Below, piece after piece: positions 15,824 through 25,134 of a DNA stretch of 51,901 nucleotides (the stretch's first letter is position 1; each line of letters begins with the position of its first letter). The DNA comes from RGIG4608 sp964413365 (GTDB lineage Bacteria > Bacillota > Clostridia > Oscillospirales > CAG-272). Below the pieces are notes generated by a model that had not been told where the DNA came from, ran no database searches, and was given only the letters and a program-made list of their open reading frames with translations. The position numbers and the translations under genes are program-made. Location: contig CAYPRM010000007.1 of the NCBI GenBank assembly GCA_964413365.1, positions 1-51,901 of the forward strand, read 5' to 3'.

Positions 15824-16615
15824 ATGGCGGATAGGAATAGTGCCATCGCGGTCTTTGATTCGGGACTCGGTGGAATAAGCGTTCTGAGGGAGTTAGTAAG
15901 AGTCCTTCCGAGCGAGAATTATATATATTACGGCGATACTGCAAACGCCCCCTACGGCACAAGATCCGTGTCCGAGGTGCGCTCACTCACGCTCTCGGCG
16001 TATAGCAGGCTGCGAGAGATGGACATAAAGGCGTTCGTCCTTGCCTGCAATACCGCAACGAGTGCGGCGGTCTCCCATCTTCGTGAGAGCTACCCTGACG
16101 ATATAATAATAGGCATAGAGCCTGCAATAAAGCCTGCTGTTGCGATCTGCGACCGACCGACCGTGGCAGTCCTCGGCACGCCCCTGACGCTCTCGGAGAA
16201 AAAGCTTGGAGAGCTTATGGAGAGGTACGCGGACAGGGCGAGCATCATACCCGTTCCGTGCCCCGGGATAGTCGAATTTGTGGAGAGGGGAGAGCTTTGC
16301 GGTGAGCGGCTCGAAACACTCCTTCGCAGTTTGCTCTCGCCCCTTGAGGGAAAGAGACTTGACGCGGTCGTGCTCGGATGTACGCATTATCCCTTCATAC
16401 GGAGCGAGATAGCAAAAATTCTCGGTGATGACGTACCGATCCTTGACGGCAGTCTTGGAGTGGCGCGTCAGACCTACCGACGTCTTGATGAGGCCGGACT
16501 GCTCCGCGACGGCGGCGAGGGAAGCGTGATATATATTGATTCATCCTATCCCGATGTGATAGATCCCGACGGATCGACGCTGATCAAATTGGGAGGTGAA
16601 TATTTATGCAATTAA
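15824..16615 (+). CDS. murI: Glutamate racemase
   Basis: A 263-residue cofactor-independent racemase giving D-glutamate for peptidoglycan. FDSGLGG (Asp12 region), YYGDTANAPYG, ACNTATS (catalytic Cys75) and GCTHYP (catalytic Cys186) are all present. GAGG lies nine bases before ATG 15824. Its last ten bases overlap the start of hflX. Confidence 0.96.
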   Translation: MADRNSAIAVFDSGLGGISVLRELVRVLPSENYIYYGDTANAPYGTRSVSEVRSLTLSAYSRLREMDIKAFVLACNTATSAAVSHLRESYPDDIIIGIEPAIKPAVAICDRPTVAVLGTPLTLSEKKLGELMERYADRASIIPVPCPGIVEFVERGELCGERLETLLRSLLSPLEGKRLDAVVLGCTHYPFIRSEIAKILGDDVPILDGSLGVARQTYRRLDEAGLLRDGGEGSVIYIDSSYPDVIDPDGSTLIKLGGEYLCN

Positions 16616-17928
16616 ACACTAACATTAATGAAAATAAGGACGGGCTCACACGCGCGGTGCTCGTTGGAATAATAACGCGCGACGATAGTGCCGATGAGGT
16701 GGAGAGGGAGCTTGACGAGCTTGCAAGGCTCCTTGACACCGCAGGCGGCGCCGAGCTTGCAAGGGTAGTTCAGAATAAGGAAACGCCCGATCCACGAACG
16801 GTAATAGGAAGCGGAAAGATAGCGGAGCTCTCGGAGCTTTGCAGGACGCAGGAGGCGGAGCTTGTTGTTTTCGACACCGAGCTCTCCCCGTCCCAGATAA
16901 AGAATATCGAGGACGACCTCGGCTCGGACGTGCGAGTGATCGACCGCTCGATGCTCATTCTCGATATTTTCGCCCTCCACGCGACGAGCGGAGAGGGAAA
17001 GCTTCAGGTCGAGCTCGCACAGCTGAAATATACCGCACCGAGGCTTATAGGTAAGGGCAAGGAGCTCTCCCGTCTTGGAGGCGGAATCGGAACGAGGGGC
17101 CCCGGTGAATCCAAGCTCGAGAGCGACCGCCGCCATATCAAGCGCAGGATAGTCGCACTTGAGGAGGAGATAGATGAGCTTGAGCGCACACGTATGACCA
17201 TGCGCGCAGGGAGGGACAGAAGCCGCCTGCCGCAGATCGCGATAGTGGGATATACGAACGCAGGCAAGTCCACTCTGCTCAATACCCTCACCGATGCAGG
17301 CATACTTGCGGAGGATAAGCTTTTTGCAACGCTCGATCCCACGACGAGAAAGATGAAGCTCCCCTGCGGCGAGACTGTTTTGCTGACGGATACCGTAGGA
17401 TTTATAAGAAAGCTCCCACACCACCTTGTAAAGGCGTTCAGATCGACGCTCGATGAGGCGGTGTATGCGGATATCCTTATGATAGTTATTGATGCGCACG
17501 ACGATGAGGCGGCGGCACAGCTCGAGGTTACGGAGAGCCTGCTTGCGTCACTCGGTGCGGCAGGTAAGCCGACGGTCTACGTTTACAATAAGTGCGACCT
17601 CGGCGTCAGCACGGCTCTGCCATCATATCTTGCAGAGAATAAGGATCCCGACCGCGTCGTCTGTGCCGTGAGTGCCAAGACGGGAGAGGGACTTGACGCC
17701 CTGCTGTCAAGCGTTGAGAGCATTATACACGCAGGAAAGAGAAGGGTGACGTTCGTGATCCCAAATACCGAGCAGTCGGCGCTCAGCACGCTGTACAAGA
17801 CCTCCACGGTCGAAAGCGTGGACTATGGTGCGGAGGCTGTTACCGTTGTGGCGACGGTCGATGCGCGTGTCCGCGGAATGCTCAGAAAATACGATACCTC
17901 TGCCGAGGATACGGTTGAGGAATATTAA
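16606..17928 (+). CDS. hflX: GTPase HflX
   Basis: A 440-residue ribosome-associated GTPase that splits stalled or hibernating 70S ribosomes, mainly under stress. The N-terminal HflX domain has GSGKIAEL and the GRG-type IGTRGPGESKLE segment, and a coiled coil precedes the G domain: GYTNAGKST (215-223), DTVGF (262-266) and NKCD (328-331). GGAGGTG lies eight bases before ATG 16606, inside the murI end, so the two genes are translationally coupled. Confidence 0.96.
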   Translation: MQLNTNINENKDGLTRAVLVGIITRDDSADEVERELDELARLLDTAGGAELARVVQNKETPDPRTVIGSGKIAELSELCRTQEAELVVFDTELSPSQIKNIEDDLGSDVRVIDRSMLILDIFALHATSGEGKLQVELAQLKYTAPRLIGKGKELSRLGGGIGTRGPGESKLESDRRHIKRRIVALEEEIDELERTRMTMRAGRDRSRLPQIAIVGYTNAGKSTLLNTLTDAGILAEDKLFATLDPTTRKMKLPCGETVLLTDTVGFIRKLPHHLVKAFRSTLDEAVYADILMIVIDAHDDEAAAQLEVTESLLASLGAAGKPTVYVYNKCDLGVSTALPSYLAENKDPDRVVCAVSAKTGEGLDALLSSVESIIHAGKRRVTFVIPNTEQSALSTLYKTSTVESVDYGAEAVTVVATVDARVRGMLRKYDTSAEDTVEEY

Positions 17929-17952
17929 AAATAAAACGAAAAGGAGATCGCC

Positions 17953-18588
17953 ATGCCCCCCGAGAATAAAAATGAATATATTACCGTGAGGGGCAGGGGC
18001 GAGGCTCGCTTCGAGGAAAAGCGTTCGGTCTTTATAGGCTACTGCAACCACACCGAAAACGAGGAGGAGGCTCTTGCCTTCATCCGTGAGATAAAGGAGA
18101 AGCATAAGGACGCCACGCATAACGTTTTCGGCTATATTATGCGCGGTGGGATACTCTGCAGGTATTCCGACGACGGCGAGCCGCAGGGAACTGCAGGTAA
18201 GCCCGTCCTCGACGTTCTGCAGAGATCGGGTGTCGATGACGTCTGCGTGGTCGTTACGCGATATTTCGGCGGTACGCTCCTTGGAACGGGCGGACTTGTC
18301 CACGCCTACGGACTTGCCGCACGCCTCGCACTCGATGCGGCAGGAGTGGCACGCTTTGAAAGCTACCGTGAGCTTGAGGTCGACTGCTCCTACTCGGATT
18401 ATCAGAGGATATCCTTTGAGCTTGAAAGACTCGGTGCAATCGTCGACGGCGTGGAGTACGCAGACCGCGTTACCGTCCGATTTGCCGTCAGAGAACCGCT
18501 CGCGGACGAAATATCAAGGACCGTCTCCGAGATCACCGCAGGGAAGTCCCAAATATCGGAGCGTGGCACAAGATACGACGCAAAATGA
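17953..18588 (+). CDS. YigZ/IMPACT family protein
   Basis: A 211-residue protein of the YigZ/YvyE (IMPACT N-terminal) family. The N-terminal domain carries the family signature VTRYFGGTLLGTGGL at about 101-115, and the C-terminal part corresponds to DUF1949. The family is widespread and binds nucleic acid or ribosome-linked factors in some members; the bacterial function is not settled. AAGGAG precedes ATG 17953, 24 bases after hflX, so it is probably cotranscribed with murI-hflX. Confidence 0.92.
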   Translation: MPPENKNEYITVRGRGEARFEEKRSVFIGYCNHTENEEEALAFIREIKEKHKDATHNVFGYIMRGGILCRYSDDGEPQGTAGKPVLDVLQRSGVDDVCVVVTRYFGGTLLGTGGLVHAYGLAARLALDAAGVARFESYRELEVDCSYSDYQRISFELERLGAIVDGVEYADRVTVRFAVREPLADEISRTVSEITAGKSQISERGTRYDAK

Positions 18589-18630
18589 CCGTCAATGCCG
18601 TCCCCACGCAAAATAATCAATAAAATATCA

Positions 18631-18670
18631 AAAAAATTCAAAAATAAAAAAGTATTTTTGAATTTTTTTT
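18631..18670. terminator. AT-rich inverted repeat, probable terminator
   Basis: A stem of about 15 pairs, AAAAAATTCAAAAATA with its complement, around a short A-rich loop, ending in eight T's on the plus strand. It contains only one G-C pair, so stability is modest. It separates the YigZ-family gene from dnaG. Confidence 0.5.
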
Positions 18671-18755
18671 CGTATATTAATAGATGTGATAAAAAATGAT
18701 AAAAAAGGAGATGTCCGCGTCGACACCATGCGGCACGGGGATCTCGGGTGGTAAT

Positions 18756-20534
18756 ATGCTGATATCAAGAGAAATAATTGAAGAAATAATCAGCCGCACC
18801 GATATAGCCGACCTCATCGGCTCTTACGTCAATCTCAAGAGAGCAGGCTCAAATATGAACGGGCTGTGTCCGTTCCATAGTGAGCGCACCCCCTCCTTCA
18901 CCGTCTTTACTAAGACAAATAGCTTCTATTGCTTCGGATGCGGAGCAGGCGGTGACGCAATAACCTTCGTAATGAAGGCGGAAAATCTGGATTACCCCTC
19001 CGCAGTCGAGCTTCTCGCGTCGAGAGCGGGGATAAGTATTCCGCAGGATCCGAGGGATATGCAGAATATGGGAATGAGCCGTAAGAGAGTCTATGAGATG
19101 AACCTCGCCGCGGCGAAGTTCTTTCGAGAGCAGCTTTTTGACAAAAATACGGGCGCGCAGGCGCTGTCGTATTTTGTGAACGACAGAAGGCTCAGTCTTG
19201 CGACGGTCAAGCATTTCGGACTCGGCTATGCGCCAAACGTTCCGTGGGCATTGACCGATCACATGAGGTCGCTCGGCTTTACGGAGCAGGAGCTTGTGGA
19301 CGGTTTTTTGTGCGGCAGAAGTCAAAAGACGGGGAAGCTCTATGACTACTTCAGAAACAGAGTCATATTCCCGATAATCGACGTTGCAGGTAATATCGTG
19401 GGCTTCGGCGGCAGAGTTATGGACGACTCTAAGCCAAAATACCTCAATACCTCGGACACACCCGGCTTTAAGAAGAGCAAGAACCTCTTTGCTCTCAATT
19501 TTGCCAAGAACCATTGTGCCGAACAGCTGATACTCTGCGAGGGATATATGGACGTCATCGCACTCCACGCCGCAGGCTTTGAAAATGCCGTCGCCACGCT
19601 CGGAACGGCTCTGACGCAGGAGCAGGCGAGAATGATGACGAAGTATACGAAGAAGGTCATACTGCTTTACGACTCCGACGACGCAGGTCAGCGTGCCACG
19701 GACAGAGCGATAATGATGCTCTCCGAGGTCGGACTTGAGACGCGTATACTCAAGGTCAACGATGCGAAGGATCCCGATGAATACATAAGGAAATTCGGTG
19801 CAGATAGATTCAGAGCGCTCCTCGGTGAGAGCAGAACGGGCTTTGACTTCAAGGTCTCCCGTGCGCTCACGGGGCTTGATCTGCAGATCCCCGACGATAA
19901 GATCAGAGCCTCGCGTGCCGTGTGCGATATCATCGCGGAGAGCTATTCGGGCGTCGAGCGTGAGGTCTATATCACACGCGCGAGCGATATACTCGGACTG
20001 CCCGTTGATGTCCTTCGGAATAATGTCGATCAGCTCGTGAAGCGTAAGCTCCGCGACCGCAAAAAGGAGGAGAGCAGACAGGCTCAGCTCTCAATAAAGA
20101 ATATAGGGGATAGAGTCAACCCCGACGCGGTCAAATTCGTGCAGTCAAATGCCCTCGAGGAGACAGTTATAGGGCTTCTGCTCATATACGATGAGTATCG
20201 CGCGGCGGTGCTCTCGGGTAAGGTGGAGCTTTCCGAGGACGATTTCAGCACCGCGCTCGGTAAGAGAGCTTTTTCGGGCATTATGGAGCTGCAGGCTGAC
20301 TCGGGCGAGTTCCTACCTGCCATGCTCGGACAGTATTTCAACGCCGACGAGATGGGCAGACTCGAAAAAATGCGTCAGAGCCGTATGGCATTGACCGATA
20401 ATGGCTGGGGCGTGTTCAATGCCTCCGCCGAGTCGTTAAAGCAGGAGAGAGCAAGGAGATCCTCCGAGGAGAGCGGCGATAAATTCGCTACCCTGCGCGC
20501 AAAGCAGGAGCAGCTGAGAAAAAGAAAGCAATAG
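18756..20534 (+). CDS. dnaG: DNA primase DnaG
   Basis: A 592-residue primase that makes RNA primers at the fork. The N-terminal CHC2 zinc motif is CPFH...CFGC, the RNA-polymerase core has GFGGRVMDD, and the Toprim domain has EGYMDVIAL and LLYDSDDAG. A divergent helicase-binding C-terminal domain follows. I prefer ATG 18756 (MLISREIIEE, GGTGG six bases upstream), which matches the family N terminus; ATG 18696 in frame would add 20 residues without similarity. dnaG-rpoD order is classical. Confidence 0.95.
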   Translation: MLISREIIEEIISRTDIADLIGSYVNLKRAGSNMNGLCPFHSERTPSFTVFTKTNSFYCFGCGAGGDAITFVMKAENLDYPSAVELLASRAGISIPQDPRDMQNMGMSRKRVYEMNLAAAKFFREQLFDKNTGAQALSYFVNDRRLSLATVKHFGLGYAPNVPWALTDHMRSLGFTEQELVDGFLCGRSQKTGKLYDYFRNRVIFPIIDVAGNIVGFGGRVMDDSKPKYLNTSDTPGFKKSKNLFALNFAKNHCAEQLILCEGYMDVIALHAAGFENAVATLGTALTQEQARMMTKYTKKVILLYDSDDAGQRATDRAIMMLSEVGLETRILKVNDAKDPDEYIRKFGADRFRALLGESRTGFDFKVSRALTGLDLQIPDDKIRASRAVCDIIAESYSGVEREVYITRASDILGLPVDVLRNNVDQLVKRKLRDRKKEESRQAQLSIKNIGDRVNPDAVKFVQSNALEETVIGLLLIYDEYRAAVLSGKVELSEDDFSTALGKRAFSGIMELQADSGEFLPAMLGQYFNADEMGRLEKMRQSRMALTDNGWGVFNASAESLKQERARRSSEESGDKFATLRAKQEQLRKRKQ

Positions 20535-20574
20535 TTAAAAATAAAGGAATTTCAAGAAAATCGAAAGGCAAATT

Positions 20575-21678
20575 ATGAAGAAGAACGAAAAGAACAATAA
20601 GAAGCTCGACATCGACGAGCTTGTCGAAAAGAGCAAGAAGGACGGCATCTCCCCCGAGGACCTTGATGAGGCACTTGAGGAGATGGACTATGACATTGAT
20701 AGTATGGATAAGCTCTATGAAACTCTCGGAGATAACGGCATAGCCCTCCCCGACGATATGACGAACGAGGAGATCTTGGAGATTGAGAGCGAGGTCGAGA
20801 AGCTCTCCACGAGCGATAGCATGGAAAAGCTCCTTGAGCAGGGCGGCGTACAGATAGACGATCCTGTACGTATGTACTTGAAGGAGATAGGCAGAGTTCC
20901 GCTTCTTTCCCCCGAGGAGGAGAAGGAGCTTGCCGAGAGAATGGCACAGGGCGACGAGGAGGCAAAGAATAAGCTCGTTGAGGCGAACCTCCGACTTGTC
21001 GTAAGCATCGCAAAGAGGTATGTTGGTAAGGGAATGTTCTTCCTCGACCTCATTCAGGAGGGAAATATCGGACTTATGAAGGCGGTCGAAAAATTCGACT
21101 ATGAGAAGGGCTTTAAGTTCTCGACCTACGCTACGTGGTGGATCAGGCAGGCAATAACCCGTGCCATCGCCGATCAGGCAAGAACGATCAGAATTCCCGT
21201 TCACATGGTCGAGACCATACATAAGGTCTCGCGTTACAGCAGACAGATGCTCCAGGAGCTCGGACGTGAGGCGACTGCCGAGGAGATAGGCGCGAAGATG
21301 AATATGCCTGCGGATAAGGTCAGAGAGATAATGAAGATAGCGCAGGATCCCGTATCCCTCGAGACACCCATCGGTGAGGAGGAGGACAGCCACCTTGGCG
21401 ACTTCATTCCCGATGAGGAAGCACCCCAGCCCGCAGAGATCGCATCCGCCACTATACTTCGTGAGGTCATAGAGCGTGAGCTCCATACCCTCACACCCCG
21501 TGAGGAGCTCGTTATAAAGCTTCGCTTCGGACTGCTTGACGGCCGCTCGCGCACGCTCGAGGAGGTCGGCACGCAGTTCAACATCACAAGGGAGAGAATA
21601 CGTCAGATCGAGGCAAAGGCCCTGCGTAAGCTCCGCCACCCCAGCCGTGCAAGACATCTCAAGGGATTTCTTGATTGA
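20575..21678 (+). CDS. rpoD: Primary RNA polymerase sigma factor (sigma-A/RpoD)
   Basis: The housekeeping sigma factor, 367 residues. It has a short region 1.1, region 1.2 (DPVRMYLKEIGRVPLLS), region 2 (NLRLVVSIAKRYVGKGM, FLDLIQEGNIGLMKAVEKFD, FSTYATWWIRQAITRAIADQ), region 3 and region 4.2 with the HTH TLEEVGTQFNITRERIRQIE. It recognises the TTGACA/TATAAT promoters found throughout this window. AAAGG precedes ATG 20575, 40 bases after dnaG. Confidence 0.98.
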   Translation: MKKNEKNNKKLDIDELVEKSKKDGISPEDLDEALEEMDYDIDSMDKLYETLGDNGIALPDDMTNEEILEIESEVEKLSTSDSMEKLLEQGGVQIDDPVRMYLKEIGRVPLLSPEEEKELAERMAQGDEEAKNKLVEANLRLVVSIAKRYVGKGMFFLDLIQEGNIGLMKAVEKFDYEKGFKFSTYATWWIRQAITRAIADQARTIRIPVHMVETIHKVSRYSRQMLQELGREATAEEIGAKMNMPADKVREIMKIAQDPVSLETPIGEEEDSHLGDFIPDEEAPQPAEIASATILREVIERELHTLTPREELVIKLRFGLLDGRSRTLEEVGTQFNITRERIRQIEAKALRKLRHPSRARHLKGFLD

Positions 21679-21709
21679 TATTTAATATAAAAAAGAGACC
21701 GTTGTTATT

Positions 21710-22246
21710 ATGAAAGACCTCAATAATGAAGCCTACACCCCCACGCCCGATACCGATAAGGTAAAGGAAAATGTCGCAGCAGGCATCGCAGGAGCATTCC
21801 TTTTCTCTCTCGCAGGCGGAATAGTTTACTTCGTCCTCTATCTCATAGGCATCACCGCAAGCATCAGCGGATTTGTCGGCGTAATATGCGCGATCAAGGG
21901 ATATAGCATCTTCGCAAAGCGTGAGAGCAAGCGCGGAGTGCTGATCGCCGTCGTCGCATCCCTTCTCGTAATAGTGCTCGCTTGGTATTTCTGCCTCTCC
22001 TTCGACGTTTATACGGCATATCAGGAGTGGTATGCTGCAGGCGAGGTCGAATACACCCTCACCTTCAGCGAATCCATCGCGTGTGCACATCTGTTCCTTG
22101 AGGAGCCGGAGATCGCTACATCGTATTTCGGCAACCTTGCACTCGGACTTATCTTCTGCGCACTCGGTGGCGGCGGATACGTCTATACTAAGCTTAAGGA
22201 AATGAAAAGCACCCCCGAAGCTCAGGATAACGGAGAAAATGAGTAA
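21710..22246 (+). CDS. Hypothetical four-helix membrane protein
   Basis: A 178-residue protein I do not recognise. The hydrophilic N terminus (about 1-20) is followed by two hydrophobic segments (about 23-43 and 45-66), a short basic loop (KRESKRG), a third segment (about 76-95), an extracytoplasmic or cytoplasmic acidic stretch and a fourth segment (about 138-160), and a charged C-terminal tail. It begins 31 bases after rpoD and shares its terminator, so it is likely to be expressed constitutively with dnaG-rpoD. No catalytic motif is visible. Confidence 0.75.
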   Translation: MKDLNNEAYTPTPDTDKVKENVAAGIAGAFLFSLAGGIVYFVLYLIGITASISGFVGVICAIKGYSIFAKRESKRGVLIAVVASLLVIVLAWYFCLSFDVYTAYQEWYAAGEVEYTLTFSESIACAHLFLEEPEIATSYFGNLALGLIFCALGGGGYVYTKLKEMKSTPEAQDNGENE

Positions 22247-22255
22247 CATAAAATA

Positions 22256-22292
22256 AGATTCGGAGAGTCAAACAGGCTCTCCGATCTTTTTA
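22256..22292. terminator. Bidirectional terminator between the rpoD unit and clpC
   Basis: AGAT(T)CGGAGAG pairs with CTCTCCGATCT around a nine-base loop and is followed by five T's on the plus strand. The clpC stop codon lies inside the stem on the minus strand. Confidence 0.8.
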
Positions 22293-24535
22293 TTTACGGA
22301 AAATCTCGCCTCACCGCCCGACGCATCAACGTATATCTCCGCTCCACAGCTGAGATCCTCGGAGAGGAGAAGGGAGGATAGGGGATTTTCAATGATGTGC
22401 CGTATCGACTGACGCAGAGCGCGTGCGCCAAGCTCGGTAGCGTCGGAGACGGTCAAAAGCTCGCAGATCTCGGGCGCAAAGGTCAGATCTATTCCGCGCT
22501 CCTTGAGCCTGCACGAGAGCGAGCGGAGCATTAGAGTGCAGATGCGAGTGAGGTCATCGTGCGTCAGGGACTTGAAGATCACGATCTCGTCGATCCGCGA
22601 CAGAAGCTCCGGACGGAAGGCGTCGCGTATCGCACCTCTCACCCTCCGCTCACGCTCCCCCGTGTCGCTTCTCGGGCAAAATCCCGATAGCTCCGATCTG
22701 CCGCACGCCGTACCGAGATTGGAGGTCATTATCACGATCGTGTCGGCAAAGCTGACCTTACGCCCCTGCGAATCGGTGAGCATACCGTCCTCAAGTATCT
22801 GAAGGAGAAGGTCAAATACCTCGGGATGCGCCTTTTCGATCTCGTCAAAAAGCACGATACAGTAAGGATTTCGGTGTACACCCTCCGTGAGCGCGCCACC
22901 CTCGCCGTAGCCGACGTAACCCGGGGGTGAGCCGATGAGACGGGAGATACTGTGCTTTTCCATGTATTCCGACATATCAAAGCGGAGCAGGGACTCGCGC
23001 GAGCCGAGCAAAAACTCCGAGAGCACCGCACATAGCTCGGTCTTTCCGACTCCGCTTGGACCTGCAAAGAGGAATGAGCCAACGGGGCGGTTTGGCAGTC
23101 CAAGCCCCATTCGCCCACGGCGTATCGCCTCGGCAACAGCCCGTATCGCACCGTCCTGCCCGATTATCCTCTCCCCAAGTGCCACCTCAAGCCCGAGCAG
23201 ACGCTCATTCTCGCTTTTCATCAGCGTGCTTACGGGAATTCCCGTCCAGTCCGTTACCACCGCCGCAACGTCCTCTCCGCCGACCACGGGTGGGAGCGGA
23301 GCTTCAAATATCTTCTCTGCCATGCCAAGACGCACCCTTGCCGCCGCTTCGTCGATAAGGTCTATCGCCTTGTCGGGCAGGTATCTATCGTGGATGTACC
23401 GCACGGAGAGCGAGAGGGACGCGTCGATCGCACCGTCGCTTATCCGCAGGCGGTGATGCTCCTCGTATCTCTCACGAAGCCCGAGAAGAATACGCCTTGC
23501 GTCCTCAATGCTCGGCTCTCTGACGCTCACGGGCTGAAATCTTCTCTCAAGCGCAGGATCCTTTTCGATGTATCGGCGGTACTCCACGTCCGTCGTCGCA
23601 CCTATCACCCGTATCTCGCCTCGCGCGAGTGCGGGCTTCAGAATATTCGCCGCATCTATCGCTCCCTCAGCACCACCTGCGCCGATTATCGTGTGTAGCT
23701 CGTCGATAAAGAGGATCACCCTCGGATCTGCCGCACATTCCGAGATCAGCTCGCGCATCCTCTCCTCAAATTCGCCCCGATACTTCGCCCCCGCAATAAG
23801 GGACGGAAGATCGAGCGCATATATCACCTTGTCGGCAAGAGATGAGGGCACTCGCCCCTCCGCAATGCTCAACGCAAGCCCCTCTGCAATAGCGGTCTTG
23901 CCCACTCCTGGCTCTCCGATAAGGCAGGGATTGTTCTTCTTCCGCCTGCAAAGTATGCGTATGACTCGCTCTGTCTCCACCTCCCGACACAGTGTCGGAT
24001 CTATGCCACCATCGCGTGCAAGAGCGGTAAGATCCCTCGCAAATTCCAAAGCCCCACGCACCCGAGCAGAGCCATCCGTGCGTTTTCTGCTCCCCTCTGC
24101 AAAGCGGCGGATAAGGCTTAATGCCTCGATCTGAAGCTCGTGAAGAGGGATGCCGATCTGCTCGATAAGACGCACCGCAAGGCAGTCATCCTCACATAGC
24201 AGGGAATAGAGCAGATGCTCCGTGCCGACAAGCGCCTGACCGCTCCGCTCACTAAGACGGGATGATGCCTCTATTATCCTCCTCGCCCTCGGCGTAAGAT
24301 CCGCAGAGGTCAGAGCCGTCCTGTCGCCGTTTGCAGATCCCGCCCCGAGCCTTTCCGATATACCTGCGTGCGTGATCCCGTGCCTTGTGAGCAGACGTGC
24401 CGCCGCACACTCCCTCTCTGCGAGCATTCCAAGGAGCAGATGCTCGCTTCCTATATGGGTATGACCGAGCTCCTGCGCCTGCTCCATGGCAAGAGTCAGC
24501 ACGCGTCTTGCCCTTTGAGTGAACTTGTTCTCCAT
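22268..24535 (-). CDS. clpC: ClpC-type AAA+ ATPase lacking the middle domain
   Basis: A 755-residue unfoldase of the ClpA/ClpC family that feeds substrates to ClpP. The double N domain (1-145) is typical of ClpC. AAA-1 has GEPGVGKT (207-214) and FIDELH; AAA-2 has GPSGVGKT (492-499), LFDEIEKAHPEV and a SGF tripeptide (617-619) in the place of the ClpP-docking loop. Between AAARVRL (398-403) and EDVAAVVTDW (421-430) only about 17 residues remain where ClpC normally carries a coiled-coil M domain of about 50, which accounts for the short length. ctsR, mcsA and mcsB are not adjacent. It may equally be called ClpA-like. Confidence 0.92.
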   Translation of the reverse strand: MENKFTQRARRVLTLAMEQAQELGHTHIGSEHLLLGMLAERECAAARLLTRHGITHAGISERLGAGSANGDRTALTSADLTPRARRIIEASSRLSERSGQALVGTEHLLYSLLCEDDCLAVRLIEQIGIPLHELQIEALSLIRRFAEGSRKRTDGSARVRGALEFARDLTALARDGGIDPTLCREVETERVIRILCRRKKNNPCLIGEPGVGKTAIAEGLALSIAEGRVPSSLADKVIYALDLPSLIAGAKYRGEFEERMRELISECAADPRVILFIDELHTIIGAGGAEGAIDAANILKPALARGEIRVIGATTDVEYRRYIEKDPALERRFQPVSVREPSIEDARRILLGLRERYEEHHRLRISDGAIDASLSLSVRYIHDRYLPDKAIDLIDEAAARVRLGMAEKIFEAPLPPVVGGEDVAAVVTDWTGIPVSTLMKSENERLLGLEVALGERIIGQDGAIRAVAEAIRRGRMGLGLPNRPVGSFLFAGPSGVGKTELCAVLSEFLLGSRESLLRFDMSEYMEKHSISRLIGSPPGYVGYGEGGALTEGVHRNPYCIVLFDEIEKAHPEVFDLLLQILEDGMLTDSQGRKVSFADTIVIMTSNLGTACGRSELSGFCPRSDTGERERRVRGAIRDAFRPELLSRIDEIVIFKSLTHDDLTRICTLMLRSLSCRLKERGIDLTFAPEICELLTVSDATELGARALRQSIRHIIENPLSSLLLSEDLSCGAEIYVDASGGEARFSVNKKIGEPV

Positions 24536-24600
24536 TATAACTGAAATACCTCCCGAGAATACAGTCTACCCTTATCCTTGACCGCTTTTTGGGGATTTAT

Positions 24601-25134
24601 TTACCTTTGGTCTATATAATGCACCGAGAGATTGAATATCCGCGAGAGCGCGCTCCACGTCGCACGGTCGACCTCTCCGCTCACATCAAGACCGCTCATT
24701 CTTTGAAATTCCCTCACAAATTCCGCAGTCTCCTCACCGTAATCCCCGTCCGTCGCAGGAGCGTCGGAAAAGCCGTATACCGCGCCTATCTCCCCGAGCA
24801 TATATTGCACCACGGCAACGAGAAAGCTCCGCTCCCCGAGTCTTATCACGTAGTCGGAGGGGCTTGACGGGAAGGGGATGATTGGCGAGGGTGGCTCATT
24901 CTCCGAGGTGATCTCCAGATACTGCGTGTACAGCATATCCCATGTTGCGCGGTCGGCAACGCCCGTCGGAGGTAGACCGTTTCGCCTCTGAAATTCCGTC
25001 AGTGCGTATTTTGTCTGCGAGTCGAAGATCCCGTCAACGGGCACGCTCGGAGACGTCGGATCGGCAAGACGCTGTGCACGCAGATAGGTCTGCAGATATC
25101 TTATAGCGTCCGCTTCCGTGTATGCTCTTGACAT
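24601..25134 (-). CDS. Protein with two peptidoglycan-binding domains
   Basis: A 177-residue protein made almost entirely of two PG_binding_1 domains. The first (about 8-70) has VDGIFDSQTKYALTEFQ, and the second (about 95-165) has DGDYGEETAEFVREFQ. There is no signal peptide. Its start shares one base (TAATG) with the stop of the SpoIID-domain gene, so the two are translationally coupled. The context suggests a spore cortex-binding accessory of a SleC-like lytic system. Confidence 0.85.
   Translation of the reverse strand: MSRAYTEADAIRYLQTYLRAQRLADPTSPSVPVDGIFDSQTKYALTEFQRRNGLPPTGVADRATWDMLYTQYLEITSENEPPSPIIPFPSSPSDYVIRLGERSFLVAVVQYMLGEIGAVYGFSDAPATDGDYGEETAEFVREFQRMSGLDVSGEVDRATWSALSRIFNLSVHYIDQR

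Noticed and set aside
20488..21657. Minus-strand ORF of 389 codons across rpoD
   Set aside because: Complete overlap with the housekeeping sigma factor; no start signal and no family resemblance.
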